This document shows, in pieces, positions 8,032-17,638 of a stretch of 64,000 bases of DNA; the first letter of the stretch is position 1; the number at the start of each line of letters is the position of its first letter. Origin of the DNA: Desulfobulbaceae bacterium. GTDB lineage: Bacteria > Desulfobacterota > Desulfobulbia > Desulfobulbales > SURF-16. The notes below the pieces were generated by a model that saw nothing but the letters and a program-made list of their open reading frames with translations, did not search any database and was not told the DNA's origin. Location of the stretch: the NCBI GenBank assembly GCA_020444175.1, contig JAHLLM010000003.1, forward strand, positions 138,087-202,086, written 5' to 3'. The position numbers were made by a program, and so were the translations under genes.

Positions 8032-11000
8032 ATGAAAAAAAAGTATAGTTCAAGCTTACTGGTGTCAGTTGTAACTGCAGCTGCTCTTTTCGTAAGCTCA
8101 CAAGCCTTTGCCATCCCCCAAGGCGGAGTGACCCTGAAGGATGCTGCCGGCAATGCCGTCACAGGCGACAGCGGCACGCCTTACAGCCCTAAAATGACCT
8201 GTGGAGGCTGTCATTTTGACTGTGCTACCGGGAATCCCGCCACAGACCAATCGCAGTTCTGCCAGGACGATGCAAGCCAATGGGACTGCAGTGCGAGCGA
8301 TTGCCCTGATTATGGAACCGGCAGGGCAATGTCAGTCCACACTCAGGGTGTTATCGAATCTGACGGCAATGTCTACTGGCAGGCCCATGAAGTAACCTCC
8401 TTTGCCCATGGTGTTTCGGCAAGTCGGCATACAAACCATGGACGCAACGAGGATTACGGGCCCAACATGAGAGAAGCTCGTCATGACGGCTTTTTCACAA
8501 ACTCCCCCGGGATGTTCGGCAAATACTGTCCTCCATCCAACAGACAGCTTGCGGCCAAGGATATAGATCCACTTGGCGACAGCATTGACCCTGAATCCAT
8601 TGAAGCCGGCGCCCAGGACTGGGTTCTCAAATGCGGTGTCTGCCACGTAGGCGGCGGGCAGCTTGAATACGACAGGGACCTCAACCCTTACAGTGCCGCC
8701 TCGTCGTCGGGTGACTACTACATGTTCGACTACCCGACCCCGTCAAATCCCAATCCCGCAGCTGTCACTCCGGGCTTTATGAGTGACACCAACATGGCCG
8801 AGGTGGATTGTCTCTTCTGCCACTCTGAGAATGCCGCTAATGGTCATTACTGGTACATGACCCTTGGTTGCAGCGACACCATGCCGGTAGGACCGGGAAA
8901 CGATAAAAACTGTGACGGCATTAATGACAGTCCCATGTACGCCGGCATGTCTCCTGTAAACCCGCCGGCAGTTGGCAGCGGTTATGACGCCTACAACCGC
9001 AACGCGGCCTTAAGGGTTCAAAATCTGGATTTTGCCGCCTCCATGGGTATAGGCGCCAGAGGTATAGATTCCGACATGGATGGAAATTTCGACGCCATTG
9101 ACTGGGGCGGAGATTCTTCTCCTATCACAATCAGCTCCATCAAAGGCACCCCGAACAGCGCCAACTGTTCTGTCTGTCATGCCCGCGATGATAACACTAT
9201 CGGCCTCCCCGGCATGACCCAGATGAAAACAGGCTATGGCAACTACGGTGAAATCAACCCGGTCGGTACCGGCTATGACAGTTCCGATAGCGGCGACAAG
9301 GCAAATGATATTTACTGGTTTGATCTCGGCTGTAAAACAGGCATGGGTAAGCGCGGCCACCGTATCGGCTTAGGTCCCAACGACAGATGGGGCATGTCCA
9401 TGTTCAACATCATGTTCGGTCTTGGCAAGAACCCGGGAGACCCTGTTGTTGACGAAACATTCGATCTTTCTGCCATGGGTATGGGTAATTTGCAGGTCAA
9501 GGAAAGAATGCCGGACTTTGATGTCCATGATATAGGGTACAACAACGGCGCCATGGACGGCAACAAACTACAGTGTGCTGACTGTCATTATGCCCTGGGC
9601 TCCACAGCAACAGACAGCGGCCAGAAAGATATGCCGGCCGGTACTTTCCGCAATGTCGACTATGCTGCTGAAACAATTTACGGCATGGATCATATGTTTG
9701 CCCAAGGGGACTGTGCACCGGACAACAATTCAAAGGATAATCTCGACGGTACGGTTACCTGCGAATCCTGCCATATCACCCGAACCCACCCCAAACTGAC
9801 GGATAATGGCGGTTCTCTGACAGCACCGACCCCGCTGCATAACGGTCTGCCGCAGCTCCATATTGACAGGATCGGTTGTACAACCTGCCATGCCCCGGAA
9901 GTTTATGGCGCACCTGGCCGGAAAAAATATCGCGACTGGTCTGTTGGTTTCTACAAAAACAATTACTTCAGAAACATGCTGGACTGGAACTACGATCTCA
10001 TTACCGGGTCTCATACCACTATGCCAGTTGTTCACAAATGGATGAAAAGAAACGGCGAGACAAAAATTTATCCATTCCTGCCGTCTTTTGAACCGATCTG
10101 GATGGAAACTCTCATAGATACAGGCAGTATCCTTGGCGGAGATGTATCAGCAACATGCAGTGCTGGTGGCAGTATCGGTGATCCCTGTGCGGTTGACGCA
10201 GACTGCGATACTTCCGTTGGCGCAGGTGACGGCATCTGCACAACCTATGATCCTGAAGCAGTCCATCATCAGGTCCTTGGTCCCGTTAAAAACAGAATGG
10301 CCTCCAGAGCAGGTGAAGTAGCCGAGACAGTGGGCTGGATGAAAGTTCGTCGTAATGACGGCAACACGGTTCCCCTTTTCGACGGCTTCTCCCTGTCCGA
10401 TTCCCTTGAAATCGACACCAAGGCAGAAATAGACGAAATGATCGACAACATTTTCCCCGGTCTGTCCGGTGAGTCAGCTGATGTTGTTGAGTTGAAATTC
10501 ATGCAAAAGGACTTTGATATCAATCACGGTATTGTTCCGGCGGAATGGGCCCTCGGCGGCTCCAAACGTGGTGGTTGTGTGAGCTGTCATTCAAGTGCCG
10601 ACCCGCAGATTGATACGGATCCGGCCAGCTCGACCTACGGACAGCCCACCAATCCGAATTATTCACCGTATTCCATTGGTTTCTTCGAAGGCCGTGTCCA
10701 ACCGCTTGATAATATCGGTAACGGCATGGGAATAGGCGGTACGGATCATATCAAAAACTGGTTTGCCTTGTTTGCAGATTTCGACTGTACTGCCCTTTGC
10801 GGCAGGGGCAATTTAAATGACGCGGCTCTTTTCAATGGCATGACCAATGATCCTCTTTGGGGAACTTCCTGTGCACCCGGCTCCATGTTCGGCACCATTG
10901 ATGAATGTGTAGACATGATGACCTCAACTTTTGATGCCACCATGGGCTTCCCGAATGGCACAGCCATGATGATGGGCATGTGGGATGGTGTTGCCGGACT

Positions 11001-12222
11001 TCAGGGCTTTACTGTCCGCGAAACAGTGGAAGGCCTTACCCAGGGCTGCAACCCGTTTGCCGGTCCGGTTAATTCTCCGGTTGCCCAGGCATTTGGAGTG
11101 AGTGTCAACAGCTGTGTTGCCCCAGGCGTGATGGACGGTACCTGTAGCGGTCCCGCTGATTCCATGTGGCCGACAACCTGCGCGGGAGGCTTCCGGGACG
11201 GTAAAGGCTGCGCTGCTGACGTTGACTGCCAGGGAACCATGACGGCCACTCTGCCGGCAGATGATCCGATGGGTGGGGTGACTATGCTCTACACCAGAGA
11301 TGAAGTCCGCACGAATTTTAAGATTAACCTCCAGCAATCAATTGTGAACGATAAAAAACGTGTTGACTGGACCATTAAGGGAGAGAAGAATCCGTCCAAT
11401 CCAAATCACATGATACCATGGCAACAATCTAATTATTGTTATGACTACTCAGGAGGCAATCCTTTTAAACCTGACGTTAAGCCCTGTGCTGACGGCGAAC
11501 TGATTGCCACTGTGGTTAATGCCAACCAGTACCTCGGCTATACACCCCAGACCCTGGAGTTGTTGATGTCTCCCGGCGTCGCTCAAGCTCAGAAGACATA
11601 CATGGCAACAGCGCAACTCAGCGCTCTTTCTTCTGCTGAATACGATCTGGTAGTTGAGCTGAATGCAAGCCGTTCAAGCTGTTCGGTACTTATTGATGGC
11701 GTCTCTACTCCATGGGGTGAAGGCTGCAGCTACGGTTGGGATACAACTGCCGGAACACTTGGAGTATCCTTACTTGGCGAAAATCCTGATTTCCCGGCAG
11801 ACTCAACCCGGGTCCTGCAGTATTCCGACGAAGGAACCTACACCGAAAGCGTTACTGTCTGCCTGAACGATGATCCGTCAACAGATGCTGATGAGTCGGC
11901 AGTATGTGACACTGCAAGTGTTGATGCAAACCCTGTCGTTGTTGAAACTGCAGTTGCTGCTGATTTCAGTGCCTCGGTTTCAGGCAACGAGGCGACAATT
12001 TCAGCAACAATTGATTCATCTGCATATCGCGCCTACATTTACTGGGGCGACAGGTCTCGTACAATCTCAAATACCCCTGTAGCTGATCTCGCCGCAGGAA
12101 TCACTCACGCCTATAGTCGCAGTGGTGATTATCGTATCAGGATTGTCGTCTTAGATGCTCTCCATAACAGAACCGACTACACTTTCGTTGAAGACGGTGA
12201 TCTCGAGGTAACCATTAATTAA
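8032..12222 (+). CDS. large secreted octahaem c-type cytochrome with PKD-like end
   Basis: A 1396-residue protein with a Sec signal (MKKKYSSSLLVSVV, cleavage after SQAFA). Eight CXXCH motifs are seen near residues 57 (CGGCH), 201 (CGVCH), 260 (CLFCH), 379 (CSVCH), 514 (CADCH), 577 (CESCH), 616 (CTTCH) and 849 (CVSCH), so haems are spread widely through the first 850 residues. Several additional Cys pairs (for example near 707-730 and 1035-1080) could be disulfides. Residues 1310-1390 form a PKD/Ig-like domain (YIYWGDRSRT, HAYSRSGDYRIRIVVLDAL). A strong AAGGAG site supports the start. It is probably extracellular or on the outer membrane, working in electron transfer or surface redox. It is monocistronic with a terminator after it. 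Substrate unknown. Confidence 0.85.
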   Translation: MKKKYSSSLLVSVVTAAALFVSSQAFAIPQGGVTLKDAAGNAVTGDSGTPYSPKMTCGGCHFDCATGNPATDQSQFCQDDASQWDCSASDCPDYGTGRAMSVHTQGVIESDGNVYWQAHEVTSFAHGVSASRHTNHGRNEDYGPNMREARHDGFFTNSPGMFGKYCPPSNRQLAAKDIDPLGDSIDPESIEAGAQDWVLKCGVCHVGGGQLEYDRDLNPYSAASSSGDYYMFDYPTPSNPNPAAVTPGFMSDTNMAEVDCLFCHSENAANGHYWYMTLGCSDTMPVGPGNDKNCDGINDSPMYAGMSPVNPPAVGSGYDAYNRNAALRVQNLDFAASMGIGARGIDSDMDGNFDAIDWGGDSSPITISSIKGTPNSANCSVCHARDDNTIGLPGMTQMKTGYGNYGEINPVGTGYDSSDSGDKANDIYWFDLGCKTGMGKRGHRIGLGPNDRWGMSMFNIMFGLGKNPGDPVVDETFDLSAMGMGNLQVKERMPDFDVHDIGYNNGAMDGNKLQCADCHYALGSTATDSGQKDMPAGTFRNVDYAAETIYGMDHMFAQGDCAPDNNSKDNLDGTVTCESCHITRTHPKLTDNGGSLTAPTPLHNGLPQLHIDRIGCTTCHAPEVYGAPGRKKYRDWSVGFYKNNYFRNMLDWNYDLITGSHTTMPVVHKWMKRNGETKIYPFLPSFEPIWMETLIDTGSILGGDVSATCSAGGSIGDPCAVDADCDTSVGAGDGICTTYDPEAVHHQVLGPVKNRMASRAGEVAETVGWMKVRRNDGNTVPLFDGFSLSDSLEIDTKAEIDEMIDNIFPGLSGESADVVELKFMQKDFDINHGIVPAEWALGGSKRGGCVSCHSSADPQIDTDPASSTYGQPTNPNYSPYSIGFFEGRVQPLDNIGNGMGIGGTDHIKNWFALFADFDCTALCGRGNLNDAALFNGMTNDPLWGTSCAPGSMFGTIDECVDMMTSTFDATMGFPNGTAMMMGMWDGVAGLQGFTVRETVEGLTQGCNPFAGPVNSPVAQAFGVSVNSCVAPGVMDGTCSGPADSMWPTTCAGGFRDGKGCAADVDCQGTMTATLPADDPMGGVTMLYTRDEVRTNFKINLQQSIVNDKKRVDWTIKGEKNPSNPNHMIPWQQSNYCYDYSGGNPFKPDVKPCADGELIATVVNANQYLGYTPQTLELLMSPGVAQAQKTYMATAQLSALSSAEYDLVVELNASRSSCSVLIDGVSTPWGEGCSYGWDTTAGTLGVSLLGENPDFPADSTRVLQYSDEGTYTESVTVCLNDDPSTDADESAVCDTASVDANPVVVETAVAADFSASVSGNEATISATIDSSAYRAYIYWGDRSRTISNTPVADLAAGITHAYSRSGDYRIRIVVLDALHNRTDYTFVEDGDLEVTIN

Positions 12223-12256
12223 ACTTTTTCAGACAGCTTGAAAAAATCTTTAACCT

Positions 12257-12293
12257 AAAACAGGCCGGGCGGAAAATCCGCCCGGCCTGTTTT
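12257..12293. terminator. strong bidirectional terminator
   Basis: A perfect 17-bp GC-rich stem (12257-12273 with 12277-12293) with A's on one side and T's on the other. It serves both the octahaem cytochrome on the plus strand and the convergent MglA cluster on the minus strand. Confidence 0.92.
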
Positions 12294-12336
12294 ATAAAAA
12301 TCTTTGCCTGGAAAGACAAGAAGGCTGGCAACAGCC

Positions 12337-12531
12337 CTACTTGTCTCTTTTTTTATCAATAGCGGGCTGCACCACTTTGGAATTTGCTTGAACTTTCTCA
12401 CCAGCCTTTTTCAGGCAACTGACAGTCATAAGAAACTGACACTCCCGGCACCGAAATTGATTGCTGTCAGGTTCGACTTCTTCAGGAGGAAAGGAGTAGC
12501 GCTTCCCGCATTCTTCGCAAAAAACAAGCAT
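12337..12531 (-). CDS. small zinc-ribbon protein
   Basis: A 64-residue protein with two CXXC pairs 20 residues apart (CEECGKRYSF and CRECQF), the pattern of an MJ0042-type zinc ribbon. The C-terminus is basic (DKKRDK). It is the last gene of the MglA/roadblock cluster, 8 bp after the 435-residue helical protein. In delta-proteobacteria, similar ribbons are often fused to or near motility and polarity proteins. Role not established. Confidence 0.7.
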   Translation of the reverse strand: MLVFCEECGKRYSFPPEEVEPDSNQFRCRECQFLMTVSCLKKAGEKVQANSKVVQPAIDKKRDK

Positions 12532-12539
12532 ATCTGATT

Positions 12540-13847
12540 TTAATTCTGAGTAATGAGTTCAAGGAGCTCTGTTCTGAGCGAATCAACTTCCTGCCGAACA
12601 ATTTCGACAACCTCGCTCCGTATTTCTTCAGGCAATTTCTCTGTTTTTTTCAACGCCATCTCGTCATAAACAGACGGGGCCTCAACGACTGTTTTCTGCA
12701 TTGCGGAAACAATCTTCTCATGCCAGTTTATATAATCCTGCATCATATCAAGATGGGCGGCAAGCAAATGCTGTTGCGGCTTCATGGTAAAAAGTGCGTG
12801 GGAAAGCCTGTCATACATTTTTTGCAGAATCTCACAGGATAATTCCAACTCACATTCTTTGTTCGATTGCAGATGGCGACCAACCGAAGCAATACTTTGA
12901 AGAAACAGGAGCATGGAGGAATGATCAGGATACTTGCCTTGCAAAGCCTTAATTTCTTCCGCCAGCTCTGCCAGAAGAGAATCGCTTACATCTTCATTGA
13001 TGGCCTTGACGATACGCTCAATTTTTGAGACATCAACCTCTTCGCCAGCCTCCTCAACAGATGCAACATCGACAACCGTCTCCTCAACTTTTTCATCTTT
13101 TATCTGGCCGACATCAACCTCCACAGTCCCGCCGGCCTCTTCCTGTTGACCGGGCTCTTCATCGCCGAGGGACAGGTCCAGTCCGTCGTCTGAAAAGAAA
13201 TCATCAAGCAGATCATCCGCTTCCTGAAAAACCTCCTCGTCATGGCGATCAGGCACGACCTCTTTATCACCTTCGCCCTTTACGGGTGTGCTGGAAGGCA
13301 TGGCTGAAGGGGCAGCCTTGGAAGGAGGTTGACTGTTATCACCGGACACCATTTCATCGAAAAGTGCATTAAAAGCCCCATCAACCGCCCGATCCTCTTT
13401 CTGATCCATCAGGTTGCGAATAGTACTTCCACCCCCTCCGGCACCTGCCGTAACATCCTGCGGAGGAGCGCTCGGTTTTGCAGCACTTTTCCGGGGTTTA
13501 GCCAGTTCATTTTTCAGATGGTTGTATTTATCCACCTCAACACGAACCAGTGCAACTATTTCTTTTTCATCGAGAGCATCACCGGTAACAGCTTTCTCAA
13601 GGGCTGCGAAAACTGACGGCAACAGCTGGATAGCATCAGGATGAGCTCGCTGTTTTGCTTTCTTGATGTACTGCCCCAGTGTTCCCATAACCTGCAGACA
13701 GACAAGAAGTGGTTTCTTCCCCGCCAATTCCTTTTTTAAAGGCTCAATGGCGTTCATCAGGCTCAATATGGCATCATCATTAATTTCCCATTCAATGGCA
13801 AGTATGGCAGCTTTCAGATCCTTTATTGCTTCGTCTCCACTTGACAC
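12540..13847 (-). CDS. helical protein with duplicated end domains, MglA-linked
   Basis: A 435-residue cytoplasmic protein of unknown family. It has two related helical domains. The N-terminal one (about 5-85) contains LLVCLQVMGTLGQYIKKAK and the C-terminal one (about 270-350) contains MLLFLQSIASVGRHLQSNK; the surrounding helices also align. Between them is a long acidic, Pro/Ser/Gly-rich linker (about 110-265) with a TIRNLMDQKEDRAVDGAFNA segment and DDLLDDFFSDDG. Residues 370-435 are helical and may form a coiled coil. It lies 13 bp after the MglA-like GTPase gene, so it is a candidate effector or scaffold of that switch. No function can be given from the sequence. Confidence 0.75.
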   Translation of the reverse strand: MSSGDEAIKDLKAAILAIEWEINDDAILSLMNAIEPLKKELAGKKPLLVCLQVMGTLGQYIKKAKQRAHPDAIQLLPSVFAALEKAVTGDALDEKEIVALVRVEVDKYNHLKNELAKPRKSAAKPSAPPQDVTAGAGGGGSTIRNLMDQKEDRAVDGAFNALFDEMVSGDNSQPPSKAAPSAMPSSTPVKGEGDKEVVPDRHDEEVFQEADDLLDDFFSDDGLDLSLGDEEPGQQEEAGGTVEVDVGQIKDEKVEETVVDVASVEEAGEEVDVSKIERIVKAINEDVSDSLLAELAEEIKALQGKYPDHSSMLLFLQSIASVGRHLQSNKECELELSCEILQKMYDRLSHALFTMKPQQHLLAAHLDMMQDYINWHEKIVSAMQKTVVEAPSVYDEMALKKTEKLPEEIRSEVVEIVRQEVDSLRTELLELITQN

Positions 13848-13860
13848 GATTATTCTCCTC

Positions 13861-14466
13861 CTATTGCAATTCTTTGCGGAAAGAAATGAGAGTCATGGAG
13901 ATAATTTTTTTCAGGGTCTCCACCACATTTTCGCCGGTAATGGCACTACCAACGAAAGAAGGGACTTTAAGCTCCTGATTCAAATCCTGCTCCATTTCTT
14001 CCACACTAAGCAGAGGAATGCCCTCTTTTTTCAGATCTATTTTGTTATATTGCAACACGAGAGGAATCTTGGAAATATCCTTGTTGTGGGTCAGCAGATT
14101 TTCTTTCATCTGCTCAAGAGACTTGATGTTACTCTCCTGCCTCTCCTTCTGCAGATCAGCAACAAATACCAGTCCATCCACACCTTTCAAGACGAGCTTC
14201 CTGGTGGCATTGTATTTGACCTGTCCAGGCACCGTATAAAGCTGAATTTTGATATCAAAACCATGAATCTTCCCGATATCAACAGGCAAAAAATCAAAAA
14301 ACAGGGTCCTGTCACCATGGGTTTTGATGCTGACCATCTCAGTTTTAATTCTTTGCTTATATTTCTTATTAATGTAGTCAAGATTGGTAGTCTTTCCGCC
14401 ACGCCCGGGACCGTAATAAACGATCTTAATCTGAACTTCTTTTTTCTTTACATTAATAAATCCCAC
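13861..14466 (-). CDS. mglA: MglA-like small Ras-family GTPase
   Basis: A 201-residue GTPase. The P-loop is GPGRGGKTTN (about 19-28), the Walker B region TVPGQVKYN (about 78) replaces the usual DxxG with PGQ as is typical of MglA, and NKID (about 141) is the base-specificity motif. KTHGDRTLFFDFLP matches MglA switch I. In Myxococcus and relatives MglA sets cell polarity and motility, controlled by the roadblock protein MglB. A roadblock gene lies 117 bp upstream on the same strand, and the 435-residue helical protein follows, so the cluster is probably a polarity or surface-motility switch. Confidence 0.9.
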   Translation of the reverse strand: MGFINVKKKEVQIKIVYYGPGRGGKTTNLDYINKKYKQRIKTEMVSIKTHGDRTLFFDFLPVDIGKIHGFDIKIQLYTVPGQVKYNATRKLVLKGVDGLVFVADLQKERQESNIKSLEQMKENLLTHNKDISKIPLVLQYNKIDLKKEGIPLLSVEEMEQDLNQELKVPSFVGSAITGENVVETLKKIISMTLISFRKELQ

Positions 14467-14583
14467 AATCCATCCCTCTTATCTATAATGTCGCCAAAAG
14501 GTCTTGCGAACTGCCTTTAGCCCTGAACCTTCAAGAATGTGCAGAAAACTATCCTAAGGATAGCTAAATACCGGATCCGCGAT

Positions 14584-14973
14584 TTACTTATCCCAGATAC
14601 TTTTGATTTTATCTATGACTTCAGCTGTTTTCAGTCGCAGAAAGCCAAGGGAGACATCCTGCCCGAAAATACAAATGAGCAAAATATCCTCATTAACCTT
14701 GCTGAAATGAATGCTTTCACTTTCCCCTCTATGAAAATGTAAGGAAAACTGTTCCTCGCCTACCAGTTTTGCCATGGCATCCACTGCGGCAAAATTTCCA
14801 GCAGCCAAGGCTGCAAATGCAGCAACATCGAACGTGCAATGACCATCATCAATCTGAGCTATGGTATTCCCGGCAACATCAATAATTATAGTACAATGCA
14901 CCCCGATGCTGAGTAGATCACCCTTCAAGATAGCATCAATATCTTCGAGCTGTTCCTGTGAAACATCATACAT
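14584..14973 (-). CDS. roadblock/LC7-domain protein (MglB-like)
   Basis: A 129-residue single-domain roadblock/LC7 protein: a first helix (SQEQLEDIDAILKGD), strands (VHCTIIIDVAGNTIAQ), a helix with AALAAGNFAAVDAMAKLVGEE, and final strands (HFSKVNEDILLICIFG). This is the layout of MglB, the GTPase-activating partner of MglA. It is the first gene of the cluster leading to the MglA-like gene. A homodimer acting on that GTPase is the likely form. Confidence 0.82.
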   Translation of the reverse strand: MYDVSQEQLEDIDAILKGDLLSIGVHCTIIIDVAGNTIAQIDDGHCTFDVAAFAALAAGNFAAVDAMAKLVGEEQFSLHFHRGESESIHFSKVNEDILLICIFGQDVSLGFLRLKTAEVIDKIKSIWDK

Positions 14974-15084
14974 TTTTTTGTCCTTTTAATACTGAGCATG
15001 AAAAAATTTTTTAATTTTCTTGTCAAATTCCTTTTATTTATGATGCACCGACAAGAGGGGTAATGTCGAGAAAAATTTCATTAT

Positions 15085-16581
15085 TCAAACAAGTGGCGCC
15101 ACAATCCTGACGATCCCCTCAATAAGCTTCCTGCCCGTCCCGGCACGATGGGAATCAACAAGAGTATCAGAGAACAAGCTGTCGGCCCAGCGCACCATGG
15201 TCTCGACTTCCCGATGGCTGTATACGAATACTGCCACCTCATAATTTATAAACAGACTGCGCAAATCCATATTGGCCGAGCCGATCATCGCCATGTCATC
15301 ATCCACAACCATAAGTTTGGCGTGAAGCATGCCCGGTCTGTACAGCATAATCCGTGCCCCTGCCTCTCTGATTTCACGAAGATAATTTCCACGGACAATA
15401 TCCGCCAGCGGATGGTTTGATTTTTCCGGCACAACAACACGAACATCCACACCCCGCCTGCAGGCAATGATTAATCCCTGGGCAAGAGCATCATCCGGAA
15501 CAAAGTAGGGAGTCACAATCCACAGCTTTTTTCTTGCCTGAAAGATTGCCGACAAAATAGCCTCGTACAGACCGTCATGGTGCAAATCCGGCCCGGACGG
15601 GACAACCTGCAAGACAGCCTGTCCGCAGGCATCAATAGTACCTCCACCATCACTGTCATCCATTTCAAGCTTTTCTCCACTGGCAAACAGCCAGTCGGAA
15701 AGAAAAAGCTCGACAAATGGCCGCACGGCAGGCCCCTCCACAGCGCAGGAAAGATCTTTCCAGCCAACATTATATGGCTTGCAGCTCAAAAAGTGACGCT
15801 TTAGCAACAAATTATGCGCCCGCTGCCGAAATGCATTCACCCCTTTAGGGTTATTTGGATAGCAGGGCAGATCCGTGTGGCTTTGTGAATCCAGCAAATA
15901 TTCATTGGCAATATTTGTCCCACCGGCCATTAGAAATCTTCCATCAGACAGGGCAATCTTTCTATGGTTTCGCAGATTGGTTCTGCCGCGCAGGGGATGG
16001 TGCAGTACGGGCATAAAATAGGCGAATCTCCCCCCAGCTTCGGCAAGGGGCTTGAAAAAAGTGCTCCCTGTTTTCAATGACCCCACTCCATCCAGAAGAA
16101 GCCGAACCGTAACTCCTCTGGAAGCCTTGCGAACAAGACGGGATAAAATATCCCGACCGACCTCGTCATCAGCAAAAACATAGGTGGAGATGAACAGACT
16201 TTTTTCCGCTTTCTCAATCAATTTGACCAGACAATCATAAGCTTCTGCTCCTGAATTACAGAGTTGCATGCTGTTGCCAAGCATGGCGGCCGGGACATGC
16301 AGACTCCGGAGACCCCGATCAATGGACGAAGCCTCGGACAAAGGCAGGATATCACTCTCATTGAGATATACGGGACGTTTACTCTGCGCAATCCGGGCCA
16401 TTTTTCTGCCGCCAAGCAGAATGTAAAGTGGGATACCGATATAGGGGAGTAAAACCATAATAAGAAGCCAGGCAACTGTACTTGACGGAGCACGGCGCTG
16501 CTGGAGCATATGGCCAATGGCCGCTACGGCAAGAAGAACACCGATGACTATGGCAAAATGCGATTCAAACCAATGATTCAT
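15085..16581 (-). CDS. cls: cardiolipin synthase (phospholipase D family)
   Basis: A 498-residue inner-membrane enzyme that joins phosphatidyl groups to make cardiolipin. Two N-terminal membrane segments (about 8-22 and 37-55) precede two HKD sites: NHRKIALSDGRFLMAGGTN (about 205) and HAKLMVVDDDMAMIGSANMD (about 420), both with the His, Lys and Asp in place. Length fits ClsA. A GGATGATGG site lies upstream of the ATG. It is monocistronic. Confidence 0.93.
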   Translation of the reverse strand: MNHWFESHFAIVIGVLLAVAAIGHMLQQRRAPSSTVAWLLIMVLLPYIGIPLYILLGGRKMARIAQSKRPVYLNESDILPLSEASSIDRGLRSLHVPAAMLGNSMQLCNSGAEAYDCLVKLIEKAEKSLFISTYVFADDEVGRDILSRLVRKASRGVTVRLLLDGVGSLKTGSTFFKPLAEAGGRFAYFMPVLHHPLRGRTNLRNHRKIALSDGRFLMAGGTNIANEYLLDSQSHTDLPCYPNNPKGVNAFRQRAHNLLLKRHFLSCKPYNVGWKDLSCAVEGPAVRPFVELFLSDWLFASGEKLEMDDSDGGGTIDACGQAVLQVVPSGPDLHHDGLYEAILSAIFQARKKLWIVTPYFVPDDALAQGLIIACRRGVDVRVVVPEKSNHPLADIVRGNYLREIREAGARIMLYRPGMLHAKLMVVDDDMAMIGSANMDLRSLFINYEVAVFVYSHREVETMVRWADSLFSDTLVDSHRAGTGRKLIEGIVRIVAPLV

Positions 16582-16827
16582 TTTTTACCATCATCCTGTT
16601 TTGGAAAAAAACACAAACGAATCCAGTCAATATTTTGTGTGTTTTCAAGGAAACAAACCTCTAATCTCCAGGAAGATATTTTGACATTGCAGAAAAACAT
16701 ACACTTGCTCAAGAAAAATTTGAAGGGATAAAGAAGCATATGCGGAGAGATGGCTCTTGGCTTCCCGTCAGGCGCGCTCAGGAAGAGGAAGGAACAAGGA
16801 GGAAAGCTCAAAATTGTGGACAGGTTC

Positions 16828-17286
16828 TTAAGAAACTTGCGGCATAAGGGCCCATTTAATGACCCAGGATGTTTCAGGGAGCTTGTCCAGGCAGACAATG
16901 CCACCATTCTGGAATTTGAAAACACAGATGTTCTCATTGCCGGCGACCAGACAGGATGTCAGCTTTTCAAGAAAAGGCAGGTGACTGACCAGCATCATAT
17001 TTTTGTCATTATCCAGAGTTTCAGCAAAAGCTGGTACATCGTCCAGGGGCTTTATCCCCGACAACGCGATGATACCCTGTGAAGGTTGAAGCATGTCATT
17101 ATAGATTTCTGCAGTCTGCAACGCTCTTTTTTTGCCGCTGTGGGCAATAATATCAACAGGTATTTTATAATGGCCAGCCACCTCGGCAATCCTTTTTGCG
17201 TCACGGATGCCCTCATCAGACAATCCCTGTTCAGGATCAATTTCTTTTGCCAGAGATTTTCCATGCTGGACGAGGTAAACAGCCAT
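16828..17286 (-). CDS. sixA: SixA-like phosphohistidine phosphatase
   Basis: A 152-residue histidine-phosphatase family protein. It has the short catalytic motif LVQHGKS (the family has RHG; here QHG, so the usual Arg7 is Gln), the IIAHSGKKRALQTAEI helix that supplies a phosphate-binding Arg/Ser, and LVSHLPFLEKL with the second catalytic His. SixA removes phosphate from histidine-containing phosphotransfer proteins. The QHG change also occurs in some SixA-like proteins and may alter activity. GAGGAG lies just before the ATG. Confidence 0.82.
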   Translation of the reverse strand: MAVYLVQHGKSLAKEIDPEQGLSDEGIRDAKRIAEVAGHYKIPVDIIAHSGKKRALQTAEIYNDMLQPSQGIIALSGIKPLDDVPAFAETLDNDKNMMLVSHLPFLEKLTSCLVAGNENICVFKFQNGGIVCLDKLPETSWVIKWALMPQVS

Positions 17287-17403
17287 ACACTCTCCTCAAT
17301 TATGAATACAATTTCAAAAGAGATTACCACTGAAACTCAGGCAGTCTTGCAGCAGGTACTGTAATGCATTAATAATTCAAAAAAAAATACTGTCTACACA
17401 AAA

Positions 17404-17476
17404 GTCATTCCCGCAAAAGCGGGAATCCAGAGTAGCTGGCTAGTCCGCCTAGATTCCCGCTTTCGCGGGAATGACG
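17404..17476. repeat. REP-like palindromic pair
   Basis: Two inverted units (GTCATTCCCGC...GCGGGAATCCAG, then the reverse) form a long cruciform. The same unit type recurs at 28098-28165. It accounts for much of the gap 17287-17638; nothing else recognisable is there. Confidence 0.8.
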
Positions 17477-17638
17477 TATAAAAAGGCTGAAGATGAGTGG
17501 TAATCAAAATTTCAAAAGAGATTAATCATGATTATCCGGTCGGATAATGTCAATATGTTATAAATATACCGCGAAGTTTAAGGGCTTTTTTTTGAGCAAG
17601 ATCGCCAATTGCCAAAGTCCTGCACCTTCCAACCCTGC

